DNA of 64,000 nt, taken from Phlyctochytrium arcticum. Its lineage: Eukaryota > Chytridiomycota > Chytridiomycetes > Chytridiales > Chytridiaceae. Positions 46,701 to 57,269 of the stretch are shown here, one piece after another (the first letter of the stretch is position 1; each line of letters begins with the position of its first letter). Location: contig JAHLKI010000003.1 in assembly GCA_025602905.1 (NCBI GenBank), positions 1,302,001 through 1,366,000 of the forward strand, given 5' to 3'. The notes below the pieces were generated by a model. The model had not been told where the DNA came from and ran no database searches. It saw only the letters and a list, made by a program, of their open reading frames with translations. The position numbers and the translations under genes are program-made.

Positions 46701-46705
46701 CAGTA
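46701..46705. other. CAGTA insertion in E2 gag (second)
   Basis: GGCAAGTA-CAGTA-TGTCTATG. Removing it restores the frame NGKYVYAAGAPTEG through to the zinc knuckle and stop. Confidence 0.9.
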
Positions 46706-47023
46706 TGTCTATGCCGCCGGCGCACCCACTGAGGGTTCCGCGCCCACCGATCCCGCCAACCCTGGACCTTCCGGATCGTCTTCCAAGAGAGGGAAGGCGA
46801 GTGTATCCGCGGTTCAGTCTCGCGATTCTCGCAAGGCGGCACCTTATCACAAACGTGGTAAGGGCAGTGGTCAGAACGGAGGGAGTTCTGGATCCGGCAA
46901 CCGCAAAGAGGGCGGTTTGTCTGGGAACAGACCGCAAGGGGGGGCCCCGGCCTTCTTTTGTTTTGTCTGTGGGAGCACTGCGCACGTTGCCCGCATGTGC
47001 CCCAACAAAGCCACTGGTCCTTC

Positions 47024-47063
47024 GGGAAACTAGAGGAGATGGGCGAAGACGGCACAGGCCGTC
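47024..47063 (+). promoter_or_regulatory. likely -1 ribosomal frameshift site between E2 gag and pol
   Basis: G GGA AAC at 47024-47030 fits the X XXY YYZ slippery pattern in the gag frame and is followed at once by the gag stop TAG. Moving back one base continues into pol as [16 protein letters not shown]. Downstream, GACGGC-ACAG-GCCGTC (47048-47063) can form a stem, extended by ATGG/CCAT pairing that would start 8 nt after the slippery site. GGGAAAC is a known site in some retroviruses. Confidence 0.7.
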
Positions 47064-50000
47064 CATCCTTAGATGTTAGTGTTTCTTGTACTTTGACAAA
47101 TACATTATCATCTGTAAACTCTGTGTCTTTGCATCCGTTGGTACCGTCCGAAGGTTCATCCGAGAAAGGAGAAGCTACGCATACCGTAGGCAGTGAGCGA
47201 CCGTCTGGCGTGGTTCGGGTTGCTCCTGCTGAGGTCGCGAAGGGTTCTTCCGCCACAAATGAAACTCCGAGGCGTTCACCACCAGGGATGATTGATCCTG
47301 CCATCTCACCATATGCCTTTGTGATCTATGGGAAGCTGAACGGCAAGATGGCCCGAATGCTCATTGATACGGGCTGTGACACGATGATGGTCAGTGACAA
47401 ATGGGTTCGGAAACATGGTTTTCCAACCCATTCTCCTCCCACAACCATTGAGGTTGAGTGGGGTGACGACGGGGAAACATTCATGTCCACGCGTATGATG
47501 AAGGGTGACCTGGAGATCTACACGAACGCGGGCGAAAAGATCGGCTTCCAGGAAGCTCCGTTCATTGTGGCACCGCTCCGAGTTGATGTCATCTTGGGAC
47601 TCCCCTTCATCCTGGACCTTGAATCCCTCCAAATCGACAAGGTCGATGATTACCCCCGTCTGTCCTTCACTAAGGAGTTGACTCGCCATTATTGTGAAGC
47701 GCGACCTGTGTCACGCAAGTGGTCGGGAAAGTTGAGCTGCAACGCCAGTTCTCTGCGTTACTTCGCTTGCAAACCGAGCTCCTCACGCCTGAAATCGCCG
47801 TCGGAGCTTCCTGGAGTGAAGCAGATTCCAGAGCTCCTTCGGGCAGACAGGTTTTTACGCGGTGTGCGGAAAAAGGAGTTTGTCTCGGTGTTTGCTGTAC
47901 AAGTTGACGTTGAGCGCTGGATTGAGGGGGGTGGCCGTGTGCGTGTCGCTCCTGCCTCCGCGCGGGTGAGTGCAGCCCGATCGCAAGCCCGGGAAACTGG
48001 AACTCAGGAGTTGAAGGTCCCTGACAGTGTCCCCGACCCGCTGGCTTCGATCCCTGCAGATCATCCGTTGCTGGCGATCTTACGCCCATATGCAAAGACT
48101 GTATTTGCGGAGTTGCAGACTCTACCACCTTCTCGAGGAGAAGATGATTTCAAGATTGAAATCGAAGGCAAGGAGGCGCCTGTGTCAGTATCTTTGCGGC
48201 CAATGGGTCCTGATGAGCTCGAGGAGCTCCAACAGCAAATTACCAAACTCTTGGCCAAGGGATGGATCCGCCATTCTTCAAGTCCGTGGGGCGCCGCTGT
48301 GCTATTTGCGAAAAAGAAGGATGGTACTCTTCGTTGCTGCATTGATTACCGTGGGTTGAATCGGCAGACAAAGAAGGACCGTACCCTTTGCCACATTTAG
48401 CCGAGTTGCGTCACCGTACGGTTGGCAAGAAGTGGTTTTCGCTGTTGGACATCAAGGACGCTTACCATTGTGTGCGCATCAGGGAAGGTGACATCCCAAA
48501 GACTGCATTCAAAACCCGCTTTGGACATTTCGAGTACGCCGTGATGCCGTTTGGGCTAACGAACGCACCTGCGACTTTCCAACGGATTATGAACAAAGTC
48601 TTTGGAAGCATGTACGATGATTTCATTATCACGTACTTGGACGACATTCTCGTCTTCTCCGACACGCTGGAAGAGCATCAGCGCCATGTCGAGAGTGTGC
48701 TGAAGGCATTGGATGCCAGCGCACTGTATGTCAAACCGTCCAAATGCACTTGGGCTGTGCAGGAAGTTGAATTCTGTGGCCATATGATGGGTCAGTACTG
48801 GCGTCCGCATCTCTGAGAGCAAGATTGCAGCCGTCCAGAGCTTTGCTGTTCCCCGGAACTACAAAGATATTCAATCCTTCCTGGGTTTGACCAACTACCT
48901 TTCATCGTATGTCGATAGGTATGCTGAGATCGCGCATCCGTTGTCTGAACTGCAGTCTGGCAACAAGCCCTGGCAGTGGACCGATGCGGAGATCAAAGCG
49001 TTTGAGACGCTGAAGGAGAAGATTTCTACGGCTCCTGTGTTGACGCCGTACGATCCAGACAAGGAAGTCTACATGTTCACCGACGCGTCTGGCTTTGCCA
49101 TAGGAGGATGGCTTGCTCAACCAGCCAATGCAGATGACACTATGCCTTCGCCTTTGCCAACTACGGTTGCAGGGTTTAAGGATCTGCCCCGGCTGCGTCC
49201 CATCTTGTACTTCTCGAGGAAGATGCAAGATGCAGAGCCATGAGCAGGAGTTGCTTGCGCTTGTCAAGATGCTGAAGGCGAACCGACAGTTCCTCATGGG
49301 ACGCCATTTTCGCGCTTTCGTCGACCACAAATCTCTGATCTACTTGCAGGAACAGCAGCATTTGAGTCGTCGTCAGGCGAATTGGGTCGAATTTCTCCAA
49401 CAGTTTGACTTTGACATCGAGTACCTTCCTGGTGAATGGAACACCGTTGCCGATGTCCTTAGCCGTAACCCGTATTACGCGCCGCGTTGTGCGGATTGTG
49501 CGCAACGAGTTATGGTTAACGCTGTGACGGTTCAGGCAGCACACCTTTCCGAACATCGTGCGACGATCAAGGTTACGGTTAATGCCGCCCGCGCGAAGAA
49601 GCGCGCAAGGAAGCATATGGCACAGGCAGTCGGCCAGCTGGAAGATGTTCCTTCCGACCCCCTGCAGTGGGCCAAATTGCTTCGATCGGACGACTTTGCT
49701 ATCCAAATGCGGCAGAGTTTGGAGGCAAAGTCGAAAGCGCCGGAGACTATGTCAGTCCATGAGCGACGCTTTTCCGAAGAGGACCTCGGTATGCAGACCG
49801 ACGACGGCAAGCCGGCTTCGTTGCTCCGCTACGAGGGTCGCCGCTATGTCCCCGACGCGTTACGCACTGCGCTGTTAACGCGTTATCACGATTCCCTGCT
49901 GATGGGCGGACACACCGGAAAGCATTCGACTTATGCTCGCTTGCTCCAGGAGTATTACTGGCCCGGTATGGAACGCGACGTTTCGGACTATGTTACCACA

Positions 50001-51241
50001 TGCCCGCAATGTCAACGTTTCCGAACCACATCACCCGGTGTGGGGTTGCTCCGCTCATTACCTGTGCCTGACAAGCGTTGGCATACGATCGGTATGGACT
50101 TTGTGTCTTTGCCTCGTACGGAATCGTGGGGGGGAAGAATAGCCATAATGGCGATTATTACGATGCCGCACTCGTCATAGTGGATTACCTCTCCACTCGT
50201 GTGTATCTGATTCCATGTAACATGGAGATGGGGAGCCAAGAGATTGCATATCTCTTCACTTCGCACTTCTTCAAGAATGAAGGTGCACCGGAAGTGATTG
50301 TCAGCGACAGAGACAGCCGCTTTTTATCCGAGTTTTGGGAGGCCTTTACGGTCGGCTTGGGCAATAAGCGGGAAGTCGCGACGGCTCGTCATCAACAGAC
50401 TGATGGCAAGTGCGAGCGCAAGATCAAGTCTGTGAAAAGCATTTTGAGGGCTTTCATAGACCTTGACGGTAAGAATTGGGTGGACATCTTGCCGATGCTT
50501 GAGTTCCATCACAATTTGACTCCGTCAAGCACGGGCTTCGCTCCGTTCATGATAGACAAGGGGCGTCTACCGCTGGTATTCGGGGAATTTACCACGCGGA
50601 AAGGTCTTCAACAGATCGCAACACCTACTGCGCAACAAGTTGCAAAGTTCGTTGATGCTCTGAGAGACACTGAACGGGTCGTGCAGCAGCGCCTACGTGA
50701 TGCACAAGATGTGCAGGCGCGAAACCATGACCGCGGGCGTCGGACTCTGAAATTTGACAAGGGCGATCTCGTCTTGCTCAAACGTAAGGGGATCCACATC
50801 CCGGCCTTGGGAAAGCTGCCCGAGAAGCTTCGTCAGGATTGGATTGGTCCATTCAGTGTGGAGGACTTTGGACCTCATCCTGAAACATACTGGTTGAAGT
50901 TGCCACATACTATGCGTATGGTTCATCCGACGTTTCATGTCAATATCTTGAAGACATGGGAGCCCCCGAACTCCGTAGCCTACAGGGCTTCAGTGGAAGC
51001 GCCTGATCCTGTCCTTGTGAATGGAGAGGAACTTTGGCTAGTTGACCGCATCCTTGACGAGAAAGTCCGTCACAGGAAGCGGATGTACTTGGTACAATGG
51101 GAAGGGTTCGGACCTGAGGACGCGACTTGGGAGCCGCGAAAACACCTCGAGGGCACAGAAGCACTGGGCGCATGGGAAGTAGCAAATCCCCCAGTGGCAG
51201 ACCGTAACCCTCCGCTTTCGGCAAAGCGCAAAAAGGGCTGA
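47031..51241 (+). pseudogene. E2 pol: protease, RT, RNase H, integrase, chromodomain
   Basis: Reached by -1 shift from gag. Protease [17 protein letters not shown] near 47360. Reverse transcriptase: [35 protein letters not shown] and TYLDDILVFSD near 48631. RNase H: YMFTDASGFAIGG near 49074 and LLALVKMLKANRQF. Integrase: zinc region HTGKHSTYARLLQEYYWPGM with CPQC (49910-50010), then GMDFVSL, VIVSDRDSRF and QQTDGKCERKIKS as the DDE set. C-terminal chromodomain WLVDRILDEKVRHRKRMYLV and GFGPEDATWEP (about 51030-51180), expected to steer integration to marked chromatin. Frame lesions: one C lost near 48383, CAGT gained at 48793, two bases lost near 49238, and one G lost in a G-run near 50130. Confidence 0.92.
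48793..48796. other. 4-bp CAGT insertion in E2 pol
   Basis: GATGGGT-CAGT-ACTGGCGTCC. Removing four bases gives GHMMGTGVRISESKIA in frame. It looks like the same TA-CAG-TA scar with one A lost. Confidence 0.75.
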
Positions 51242-52044
51242 ACCACTTCCAAGGCAAGCACGGGCGATGTGCCCGCTGCCACTGCCAAACCAGCACGCAA
51301 GAGAGGACGTCGATGAGTGATCGTCCGTGCTGAAGGGAAACTGATATGTCTGGTCGTGAGTGGATACGACAGAGCGTGGATGGCGAGCAATGTGGCTCCA
51401 TCTTGAACCGTGGGAAGGTTCAATACGTAAGACGCTGGTCCTTGGATGACCCAACCAGCGCCCATCCGGGCTCACTACTATGAGATGAATGGCCATCACC
51501 GCCTTCAGCATGCCTAGCAGTTGAAGTGCACCCACATCCAAGGTTGCACCTTGTCGACAATGCGGCCTCGCTTGTCGTTGCTCCGGTAGGTCTGATCAAC
51601 CTGAGCTGAGCAGATGCGTCGTCTATGCATGGACTTCGAGGGACCCAGCCAAGAGGGCTTGTTTACATTACGCGTAACTTACAACAGTAAGGACCGCAAG
51701 CAGACATATACCATTCCCATCCCTACATGTGTGATATGTAGAAGCTTGCCAGAGTGACGGCAAGGAGAGTTTGACTCTACGCTGAAGAGGGGTTCAGCGT
51801 CCGCTTTCATTGAACATGTGCTTGAGTACAGACTGACAATGGTCAGTGTAACTCAGAGGAGCGAACATCTGGCGTTGTTCGGTTTGCTCTTCTGCACCGG
51901 AGGGTCTAGCATACATCTGGCGTTGTCAGGTATGTGGGATGCCGGTGAGGTTGTACTGATTACTGTCATCTATGCTCATTCGCCTGTTCGAGGAGAACCC
52001 TGTACTTGAGACTCGCTCATAGCTCCTTCATTCGCTCATAATCG
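51242..52044. other. E2 3' untranslated region
   Basis: About 800 bp between the pol stop and the purine tract, with no open frame of interest. Confidence 0.6.
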
Positions 52045-52057
52045 AGTCTGAGGGGGG
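52045..52057 (+). promoter_or_regulatory. E2 polypurine tract
   Basis: GAGTCTGAGGGGGG (from 52044), ending directly at the 3' LTR, the expected primer for plus-strand DNA synthesis. Confidence 0.7.
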
Positions 52058-52344
52058 TGTGACGGGTTCTGGTTCTTTTATACTAGCGGCAGGCGGCCGA
52101 ATGACATGTGTCATTGGTCCCTGAGAGCGGTAGCAATCATTACTGCGCGAGCTGGCATGCGCCACACTCGTGACAGGTTTTCTTCCATCATAAAGTACTC
52201 TGATAGCATTAGACATAACTTTAAGTGTTTTTCGACCATTACACTACCCGAACTCTCGCAACCTGGGAAGTTGCATATAGCGTCCATTTTAGTTTTCTTT
52301 GAGCCCCTTTCTTTCATCAGACCGATCCCCCTGACCCCATTGCA
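52058..52344 (+). repeat. E2 3' LTR
   Basis: 287 bp, same ends as the 5' LTR. Confidence 0.95.
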
Positions 52345-52349
52345 TGATT
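52345..52349. repeat. 5-bp target duplication of E2, right
   Basis: TGATT, identical to 45332-45336. Confidence 0.95.
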
Positions 52350-53580
52350 CTCCCCAAGTTTACAGACAGCACTTTCATAGCGTTATTATCTGTACCGGGA
52401 GTGCGAAGCATTTCTGGTTGAATAATCGACAATTTCTTGCGATGGACGGAACGTTCACAAAGAACCGTTTCATTCAGACCTTACTGCTTGCCTGCACCAT
52501 GGATAGCGAGAATAAGTTGGTTGTCTTGGCTTGGGCGCTGGTTCCAAATGAATGTGAGGAGACGTGGAAGTGGTTCCTTGAGCATTTGTCCGCTGCATTG
52601 CCAACTTTGAATTGTGGTCAGACAACTAACATCAACGACGCCCTTGACATTCAAGTACCCGAAGCATACCCCGCTTGGTGCTGCTACCACATCGCGGCGA
52701 ACGTCCAGAAGAACTAGGGCCTGAAGCTCAAACGCTTACTTTGGCGATGTGTATATGCTGGTAGGTTCACCTTGACCTTGAAATTGTGTTTATATGAAGC
52801 AACGTCCCGTGTAAAATGCATCGCTTTAGGCACGGAAGCAAAGTTTCTGGAAATTTTGGCAGAAATTCGCACAGCAAATACTTTGGCCGCTGATTATATT
52901 AACGACATCCCCCACGAGCCTTGGGCTGCCTATGCAGTCACTGGCAGGCGATTCGGGCACGTCACCTCAAATTTGGCCGAGATTGCCAATGCCCTTTTGC
53001 GTGAAATCCGGACGCTTCCTGCATTAGAAATGGTTCACGCCATTTACCTGCACCAAATGGGCAAATTTTATGATCGCGCCCAGGCATCCTTGGGGTGGCA
53101 GGGCCAGCTGACACCTTCGATTGAGGAAACGTTGCGAAGAAACGTGTTAGCCGCTCGGTCTTTTGTCCCACGACCAGCAACCAATACAGATGGAGTCGTG
53201 GTTTGCAGTAGGACGGCCAAGCAGTTCACGGTTTACCTTCCGACAGAGGAGAATGGTGAGGGGCGTTGCTCCTGCAGAGATTTTCAATTGTTGTGGGTAC
53301 CATGCGAGCACGCTTGTGCGTTCGGTAATGCGGTCAGGAAGCCTCCCATCTCACTCGTCGCGACCATTTATTCTACCGATATGTACAAAGCGGCGTATGG
53401 ACACCCGTATATCCCGGTTACTTTGGAAAATCTAGCGGCCTCGTGGACGCCCCAAGACCCGTCGCGTGGAGAGTGGCATGCAAGGTTCGTCCCAAGCAGC
53501 TACTCAGAACAACCAAGGGTGCCGCACCTGCGGGGAGCCGGGCCACAACCACCGTACCTGTCGTGAGGGTCACAGGTAAT
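52350..53580 (+). pseudogene. MULE-2 transposase, part 2
   Basis: Continues with VYRQHFHSVIICTGSAKHF and FLAMDGTFTKNRF. Seven residues present in MULE-1 (after TxNIND) are missing. A TAG at about 52715 follows VQKN. The conserved intron is 52761-52829. The second exon has NLAEIANALLREIRTLPA and the SWIM finger CSCRDFQLLWVPCEHACAF. After a frame change near 53430 the zinc knuckle CRTCGEPGHNHRTC ends the gene. Confidence 0.85.
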
Positions 53581-53793
53581 GGTTGTTTGCTATAGCTGTA
53601 TTTAGGAAGTAGGAAGTAGTTTCATGTCTGTCTTTGATATGGAAAAATTATTCAATAGGAAAAGCTATTTGTTGATTTTATATCCCATATCTCTCATTAT
53701 CACTCCAAATACAAGGGCATTTTGGGATTCTTTAAAAAAGAGGGGCATAACAGAAATTTCGGGTGAAAACAGGGGCATATGAGACTTTTTCTC

Positions 53794-53802
53794 ATTATTT
53801 TT
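53794..53802. repeat. 9-bp target duplication of MULE-2, right
   Basis: ATTATTTTT, identical to 44586-44594. Confidence 0.9.
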
Positions 53803-55908
53803 TCCATCTGCTATGAAGCCCATACCATGGATAGGAGGTGCGACTATATCAAGCAAGTCGTTGGAGGCAGATCATCGGTCAGTCATATACCCTGCAGTGA
53901 TACTTTTCGAGAGTAGGGATCTGCTACAATCCATCAAAGTCGGTTGCCCGTTCAAACGATCTAATCCTGGAGTCGCAAGAAGCCGTGGTGAAGGACATTC
54001 TCCAAACAAACCCCCTTCTTGTAGTCACGATTGACGATTTTCACTGGTGTCAGATTCGCGCCATACCGAGCACGGCTAATGCGCCAGGAAAGTTTACGAG
54101 CTCAAGAACAACTGCCAACTATACAGTGAAGCTTCATCGAGACCTCAAACCCCTTCCCCCTGGTATTAGAAAGTTGAATGCCTCTCTCCTGCAGGACGTG
54201 TCGTGGATCCCCCAGGTCATCGAAGGCCCCGGAAGCGAAAGCTATGCCAAGTTGCGCAATGGCGAAGTTCTCTCCAAGAAAATGTATGCTTATAGCATGG
54301 CAACAAAGGCGGCATCTTAAGAAGACTTCCATATTATCGGGAGCGATAATAATCCCATGAAGTCAGCTGATGACCTTGCCCGTCATGGACAACATAGAGG
54401 CTTTTCTGTCCGAAGTAGGCTATCCTGGCGAGGATATTGCACACAAACAGTCCTTTGTGCTGGCCGGGGATTTTTACGTATGGATGTACGTCAACAAGCT
54501 GCTCAGGTCCCCCAAGTACCAGGCTTTACAACCACATGTACTGGCAGTTCCCGACTTGATGCATGTATCACTCAACTCTCAGGAGGCCGTCCTCATACAT
54601 GCTTGGACGCTGATTCATCCCCTCTGGATTGCTGGGTACCCGGAAATTGAGAACACCACGCCAATCAAGATGTGACCTACATCAAATGCAGAACAGCTAT
54701 GCTGGCCCTTGCCATGACCGCATGGCAAGAATGTCAAGAGGAAATTCTAAAAACCTACCCAATCATCCTGACGCTACATCCGTCCGCAAGGCTATGATCG
54801 ATGCCGTCATGTGGGTTTTTGAGGAGGCTATTCCTCTTTCCGTGGACTGCCCATACTTGTTAGCCAGCGGTGATCTTGGTCAGATCAAGATGTGTGCAGC
54901 GCCTCTTCCCATTGTTCACCTGTCTGGAGAAGAAGAATTATGTGAACATTATCCTATTGCAGCTCGCCCTTTTGGAGAAATTGCCGGCTCACCTCCCACA
55001 GGATGTCCTCGTCTCTGTCCTATTCTCCACGTTTTCCAGCGAAGACCAAGAGGTCTTTCATTCCATCCTTCGCGCTGCTATCCGCTTTTATGATACCAAC
55101 AATCAAGTGACCCGGAAAGCGTTCCTTATCACAGCTATGAGGGGGGAATCTGCCCTCAAGCAGCTGGCACAGATGACTGAACGCGAATTCCAGCTTCGCC
55201 GACTTCCGATCCCGACGGATGATGACAATGATGAAGAAGATGATGATGAGAAGTCCGGTGCACCGCTTCCCTTGGAGAAGGCGATGGACGATGTTGTTCC
55301 AGAATGGTTGTTCATCTGAAAAATCTTTTTTCTACCCTTCTATCCTTCTTGTTTGACCTAAAAGGAAAAACTGGAAAGTTGTTGTGTTGGTCCAATTTGC
55401 CCCACTAGAACCTTGTGGTAAGGCCTCCCTCTCCACCCAGCCCAAATTCTCCTCTTCCATCCCCATCAAGTCCTCCAGTTCAATCCCCTCCCTCCTCTTC
55501 ATTGTTACCAACACCAGGGTCCAGTCCAGCAAGAAATGCAAACAACAAAAATCCGACGAGATCATTGTTACCATTCGAGAAAGCTTGGTTGCAATCCCTC
55601 TGAAGCGTCAGACATATGTTAATCTTGGAAAGCACGTCAATATTGTCGATTATCAATCTGTGCCAAAGCCATCGTCTAAATCCCCTCATGGCGACATCAC
55701 CAATGGGCCAGCGAAGCCATCAGCCAAAGCCCAGAAGACGCGGGATTTCTTGAACACGAATTCGTTGACAGGAGGTCGTGCAGGCTGCGGATGCCTAACA
55801 GACAATTGCAAGTGCCCCAGCATGTTTCAGTGGATTGCCAAGCAATTGCGGACCAACTTTTGGAAGAACATTGACAAGGTTCCAGCACGTGTTGTTGAAG
55901 GTGCGTAA
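53803..55908 (+). pseudogene. U2 gene, part 2
   Basis: Resumes as ICYEAHTMDRRCDYIKQVV, matching ICYEGQCMDRKTDYVKRYI of U1, then runs into stops near 53916. From 53985 it reads VVTIDDFHWCQIRAIPSTAN and YTVKLHRDLKPLPPGI with a TAA near 54319; then FVLAGDFYVWMYVNKLLRSP and HVLAVPDLMHVSLN, without the 5-bp insertion of U1; then FSTFSSEDQEVFHSILRAAI; and a C-terminal CGCLTDNCKC motif before the stop at 55908. Many frame changes make it dead, but it confirms the full length and ends of the U protein. Confidence 0.85.
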
Positions 55909-56291
55909 AGACAGGGTACTCGCCTGCCCCTCAGGCGCTGGTTGCGCCGCTACACCATGAACAATTACTCACTTTCTTACATACAATGTCTAGATTGAGA
56001 TATCTCAGCCTCACATCGATGCGTTCTGCGTTTGACGTTTGGGGTCCATTTCCATACCCCATGACAATCTCACGCTGTCGGTTTTTAGGGCGTAGTTTGC
56101 ACCTATTACACAGTTTGGCATGGTGAACATCCCCCCACTTATATTTTAGCATATGTTTGATCATTTCATTCACTTCGTAGCACTCTTTTACATTAGAATT
56201 TACATCAGTATACAGTAGCACCTATCAGTTGTTGTGGAAATTGTTTGGACCGTCGGACATTATTTACGTACATTTTTGACGGGAAAATCTC

Positions 56292-56304
56292 GGGTTGCAC
56301 TGAG
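56292..56304 (-). repeat. U2 3' terminal inverted repeat
   Basis: GGGTTGCACTGAG, one base different from the U1 form. Confidence 0.85.
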
Positions 56305-57269
56305 GGGCCGGGGCCGGGCCTGGCCAAAAACCTACAGTAACTAATCTTACAACATAACTGTGCCATGCTGCTTCCATGCCTTTGCCCCCAAAAAGCCTTC
56401 AATTAATTGCCAAATTCCTGACTCATACAACATCCTCTGATTGGTGGCAAAATTAGCGCAAACCACCCGCATCCGAGGTCTTTCTGTTTAGCGTGACAGA
56501 TTTTTGGCAAGTGACAGACTGCGCTGTCACTCCCAGTGACACCGCGCCACGCGCTCAGCACCGAAAAAACCTCGATTTCAACTAGAGCAGTGGGCTCAAC
56601 TCTGAAAAAACCTCGGGTTTTTCTGGGTTGAGTCTTGTCACTGAGGTTTTTGCAGGGTTGAGCGCTGCTATATCCAGACTCGCGGATCGGCCTCAACTCC
56701 GAAATCGCGTTCAACATTTCCAGATCAGAATTCAGACCATGGCCAGAAGAACATCTTGACATTCCGCACACATACGCATTATACACTCATCGACTCCGGG
56801 AACTGAATGATTGAAACAACACTCTGACACAATTGAAAAAAAGTAGAACGAAAGAAACAAGGGGAAAAGAAACAACAAAGAAAAGAGAAACAAAACTGAT
56901 AGATGAAAAGGTAAACTGATGGGGAAGGGAATGAGAAAGAGAGAAAAGACTAGAGATGAACTGCCTAAAAGCTGAGCTAGGAAAAGCTAATCAAACAAAA
57001 ACTAACAACTGAAAAATGGGAAACTGCATGAGAAATTCAAAGATGGACAAAGGCAACGCAAGATGCTGATGAGACAAGCTACGACTAAAAGAGTTGCAGA
57101 ATAGGTCCCACACTAATGCAATATAGTCAAGGGCAACACACCATCATTCCGCAGAAGCTGCTCCTTTCAGAGTAATGTCTTGATAGTGAGCCAGGGAAAT
57201 AGCAGGCTTTTGCCGTTCTGTTCCATCGAACGCTCTTTCATGGTCCATCATTACTGCAATCTCGAGCTC
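56305..57269. other. about 1 kb, no supported gene
   Basis: Contains imperfect inverted and repeated phrases around 56570-56660 (CTCAACTCTGAAAAAACC and GGTTTTTCTGGGTTGAG, nearly complementary), and an A/G-rich stretch at 56820-57010. TACAGTA at 56333 has no comparison copy. Confidence 0.4.

Larger units (their letters stand above)
45738..47033 (+). pseudogene. E2 gag with CCHC zinc knuckle, three frame lesions
   Basis: ATG 45738 begins MTSKPLKTRKGQKGATDGEA. The frame changes at about 45845 (one G lost), at 46261-46265 (CAGTA) and at 46701-46705 (CAGTA); these three together return to the starting frame, and the corrected length is 429 codons. The capsid part reads MERHLTGAARSWLDSLG and QLRGLQCSNYSEYLAVFNRL. 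The nucleocapsid knuckle [14 protein letters not shown] is at 46959-47000. Gag would form the particle and bind RNA. It ends at TAG 47031-47033, just after a slippery heptamer. Confidence 0.88.
45337..52344 (+). mobile_element. Ty3/gypsy chromovirus E2, full-length
   Basis: 7,008 bp with two LTRs (288 and 287 bp), TG...CA ends, a 5-bp target duplication TGATT, a primer-binding site directly after the 5' LTR, a purine tract before the 3' LTR, gag with a CCHC knuckle, and pol in the order protease, reverse transcriptase, RNase H, integrase, chromodomain. The LTRs differ by five substitutions and one indel, so insertion is recent. Yet gag and pol carry seven frame-changing lesions: three CAGTA-type insertions and four losses of 1-2 bases. 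Confidence 0.97.
44595..53793 (+). mobile_element. MULE-2, Mutator-like element split by gypsy E2
   Basis: Terminal inverted repeats start GAGAAAAAGTCTCATATG at both ends, with a perfect 9-bp duplication. Without E2 and its target duplication it is about 2.19 kb, close to MULE-1 (2.31 kb), and has the same gene structure. The gene is interrupted by E2 and carries its own stop, so the element is dead. Confidence 0.95.
43713..56304 (+). mobile_element. U2: second U-family element, dead, containing MULE-2 and E2
   Basis: From about 43713 the leader aligns with U1 (TTGCAAAAC, TTCACCATCTGTCCATTTCC, GTGACTTTATCTGAACC). The 3' end reads GGGTTGCACTGAG at 56292-56304, the inverted form of the U terminal repeat, with the 45 bp before it similar to U1. 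A left terminal repeat was not found. MULE-2 sits inside its gene at 44595-53793. Net of insertions U2 is about 3.4 kb, close to U1. Confidence 0.85.
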
